A stretch of 23,556 nucleotides of DNA from DATMQA01 sp035566895 (GTDB lineage Bacteria; Verrucomicrobiota; Verrucomicrobiia; Limisphaerales; UBA8199), in the NCBI GenBank assembly GCA_035566895.1, contig DATMQA010000211.1, positions 1 to 23,556 of the forward strand, read 5' to 3'. Of the stretch, positions 21,895-23,556 are shown piece after piece. The position numbers and the translations under genes were made by a program. Each line of letters begins with the position of its first letter. Within the stretch, counting starts at the first letter, position 1. The notes below the pieces were generated by a model. That model was given only the letters and a program-made list of their open reading frames with translations, was not told where the DNA came from and made no database searches.

Positions 21895-23118
21895 ATGTCA
21901 ACCGCAGCCCCGTCCGTTCCGCAGAAGATCAATCTGCGCCGCCCCGATATTATGGAGGCAGTGCAGGCCCAGGTGCTTTCGCATTATCGCAGCGAGATGG
22001 TGGAACGGATTCGGGCCAACGGGCACATTCTTTCGGCCGGGAACCTGACGATCAAATTAGCGAAGGAGTTCGGTTTTTGTTACGGGGTGGAACGGGCGAT
22101 CGACCTGGCGTATGCGGCGCGGCGGGCTTATCCCGAGCGGCGGATTTTTTTGCTGGGGGAAATCATCCATAACCCCGAGGTGAACGACCAGATCCGGCGG
22201 CTGGGGATTGTGACGATTGCCGGCAAACCGAAGGACGAGGAGATCAACCAGTTGCAGCCTGAGGACATTGTGATCATTCCGGCGTTTGGCACGGAGGTCG
22301 CCACGCGCAAGAAGCTCGAAGAACAGGGATGCGTGTTTGTGGATACGACGTGCGGGGACGTGATGAGCGTCTGGAAACGGGTGCGGCAGTATTCGAAGGA
22401 TTCGGTGACCAGCATCATCCACGGCAAGGCGTGGCACGAAGAGACGATGGCGACCAGTTCGCAGGCGCGGGCCAGCGGCAACGGCCATTACCTGGTGGTG
22501 TTCACGCTGGCCGAGACGGATTACGTCTGCAATTACATTGTCCGCGGCGGGAACAAGGCTGACTTTCTGGCCAAGTTCAAAGGGGCGTATTCGGAAGGGT
22601 TCGATCCCGACGTGCACTTGGAGGCGATTGGGGTGGCGAATCAAACGACAATGCTGCGCGGGGAGACTGAAGATGTGCAGCGGCGGTTGAAAGCGGCGAT
22701 GGGCGAAAAGTACGGCGAGGCCGAGCTGCCCAGGCATTTCCGGTTTTTTGACACGATTTGCGGCGCGACGCAGGACCGGCAGGATGCGCTGGAGAAGCTG
22801 CTGCGCCAACCGCTGGACCTGCTGCTGGTGATCGGCGGCTATAATTCCTCCAACACGTCGCACCTGGCGGAGATGGGGGAGTCGAAGCTGCCGACGTTTT
22901 TCATCAAGAACGCGGCGAAGATGGTTTCCGATAAACTGATCCTCCATTACGACCAGCACAAGCACGAGGAGATCGAGACGCGCGACTGGCTGCCGCCGGG
23001 CCAGGCCACCGTTGGCATCACCGCGGGCGCGTCCTGCCCCAATAACCTGATTGAGGACACCATCCGGCGGGTGTTTGAGTTGCGGGGCATCTCGGTGCAG
23101 CAGTTGCTCGAGGCGTAA
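21895..23118 (+). CDS. ispH: 4-hydroxy-3-methylbut-2-enyl diphosphate reductase, plant/cyanobacterial type
   Basis: A 407-residue iron-sulfur enzyme that makes IPP and DMAPP from HMBPP in the last step of the MEP isoprenoid pathway. The three cluster cysteines are Cys62 (GFCYGVERAID), Cys153 (DTTCGDVMSVW) and Cys289 (FDTICGATQDRQ). Substrate-binding residues appear in EIIHNPEVN, SIIHGKAWHEET, GGYNSSNTSHL and GITAGASCPNNLIE. At about 400 residues, with an N-terminal extension and a central insert before GFDPDV, it follows the plant chloroplast and cyanobacterial form rather than the roughly 316-residue E. coli form. The Pro usual after the second Cys (TTCP) is Gly here. The ATG at 21895 is 22 nt after GGACGTG-type G-rich DNA, with no clear ribosome-binding site. 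It is followed after 3 bp by dgt. Confidence 0.96.
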   Translation: MSTAAPSVPQKINLRRPDIMEAVQAQVLSHYRSEMVERIRANGHILSAGNLTIKLAKEFGFCYGVERAIDLAYAARRAYPERRIFLLGEIIHNPEVNDQIRRLGIVTIAGKPKDEEINQLQPEDIVIIPAFGTEVATRKKLEEQGCVFVDTTCGDVMSVWKRVRQYSKDSVTSIIHGKAWHEETMATSSQARASGNGHYLVVFTLAETDYVCNYIVRGGNKADFLAKFKGAYSEGFDPDVHLEAIGVANQTTMLRGETEDVQRRLKAAMGEKYGEAELPRHFRFFDTICGATQDRQDALEKLLRQPLDLLLVIGGYNSSNTSHLAEMGESKLPTFFIKNAAKMVSDKLILHYDQHKHEEIETRDWLPPGQATVGITAGASCPNNLIEDTIRRVFELRGISVQQLLEA

Positions 23119-23121
23119 GCC

Positions 23122-23556
23122 ATGCCTCGGATCCGCGAAGAACTCGAACAACTCGAGCGTCAGAACCTGGCTCCCTACGCGCAATTCAGCGCCGAGACGC
23201 GCGGGCGCAAATACCGGGAGGCCGCTCCCGAATGGCGGACGGAATATCAACGCGACCGGGACCGGGTGATTCATTCGCGCGCCTTCCGGCGGCTGGAATA
23301 CAAGACCCAGGTGTTTCTCAACGGCACGGGCGACCATTTGCGCACGCGGTTGACGCACACGATCGAAGTGGCGGCCATCTCCCGCAATATCGCGCGCGCG
23401 CTGAAGCTGAACGAGGACCTGGCCGAAACGATCGCGCTGGCGCATGACCTGGGCCATTCGCCTTTCGGCCACAAGGGCGAAACAGTGCTGAACCGGCTCA
23501 TGAAAGGGCATGGCGGCTTCGAGCACAACCGGCAGAGCCTGCGCGTGGTGGAGGAA
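23122..23556 (+). CDS. dgt: Deoxyguanosinetriphosphate triphosphohydrolase (3' end outside window)
   Basis: The first 145 residues of an HD-domain dNTP triphosphohydrolase, which cleaves dGTP or other dNTPs to the nucleoside and triphosphate. Visible hallmarks are YQRDRDRVIHSRAFRRLEYKTQVFLN, the metal-ligand His in RLTHTIEVAAISRNIA, the HD pair in ALAHDLGHSPFGHKGE, and GFEHNRQSLRVVE at the window edge. The reading frame is still open at the last base. GAGG lies about 10 nt before the ATG at 23122, inside the end of ispH, whose stop is 3 bp away, so the two are probably co-transcribed. The early motif order fits the dGTPase-like family common outside enterobacteria. Confidence 0.93.
   Translation, partial: MPRIREELEQLERQNLAPYAQFSAETRGRKYREAAPEWRTEYQRDRDRVIHSRAFRRLEYKTQVFLNGTGDHLRTRLTHTIEVAAISRNIARALKLNEDLAETIALAHDLGHSPFGHKGETVLNRLMKGHGGFEHNRQSLRVVEE

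Noticed and set aside
22057..23526. 489-codon minus-strand open frame
   Set aside because: Antisense to ispH and dgt, both of which have intact family motifs.

Overview
This is a GC-rich bacterial chromosome segment that looks like Verrucomicrobiota, probably close to the Pedosphaera/Limisphaerales group. That placement is inferred from several things together: an mreB-mreC-mreD-PBP2-rodA-RNase E/G order, a long plant/cyanobacterial-type IspH, a TPR-sulfotransferase, many genes without a clear Shine-Dalgarno, and spacers full of short tandem and two-hairpin repeats. No rRNA, tRNA, transposase, phage gene or CRISPR array is visible.

Layout. 1-1119 (minus): a truncated YdbC-like aldo/keto reductase and a VOC/PhnB-like protein, separated by an 11-bp hairpin. 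1321-3370 (minus): a TetR-family repressor translationally coupled (GTGA overlap) to an AarF/UbiB-type atypical kinase, with two matching inverted-repeat operators 60 bp apart upstream. 3636-4079 (plus): a small conserved unknown, converging on sppA (4087-5895, minus). 6077-6974 (plus): a membrane-anchored coiled-coil protein with an MreC-like tail, preceded by a striking inverted repeat and a possible sigma-54 promoter. 7146-8705 (minus): TPR-sulfotransferase. 8706-9229: a 524-bp spacer with a 125-bp foldable element. 9230-12152 (plus): an NtrB/NtrC-like histidine kinase and sigma-54 activator pair. 12211-20315 (plus): the rod-shape (elongasome) block mreB, mreC, mreD, PBP2 (mrdA), rodA, followed 2 bp later by an RNase E/G with an unusual N-terminal extension. 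20383-21012: a DUF4203-like membrane protein. 21013-21894: repeat-rich DNA around a 95-codon minus-strand gene. 21895-23556: ispH and the start of a dGTPase.

How the genes fit together. MreB filaments, MreC/MreD scaffold, PBP2 transpeptidase and RodA glycosyltransferase form the lateral-wall synthesis machine. The NtrC-like activator just upstream and the sigma-54-like site at 6167 suggest a sigma-54 circuit in this neighbourhood, but no direct link is shown by sequence.

The most distinctive signal is in the non-coding DNA. At least seven spacers contain tandem repeats with a 7-bp period. The heptamer is different in each spacer, and the array usually ends 5-16 bp before a start codon. All four spacers between mreB and rodA carry one. 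This resembles in form the heptameric STRR repeats of cyanobacteria and is the observation most worth following up.
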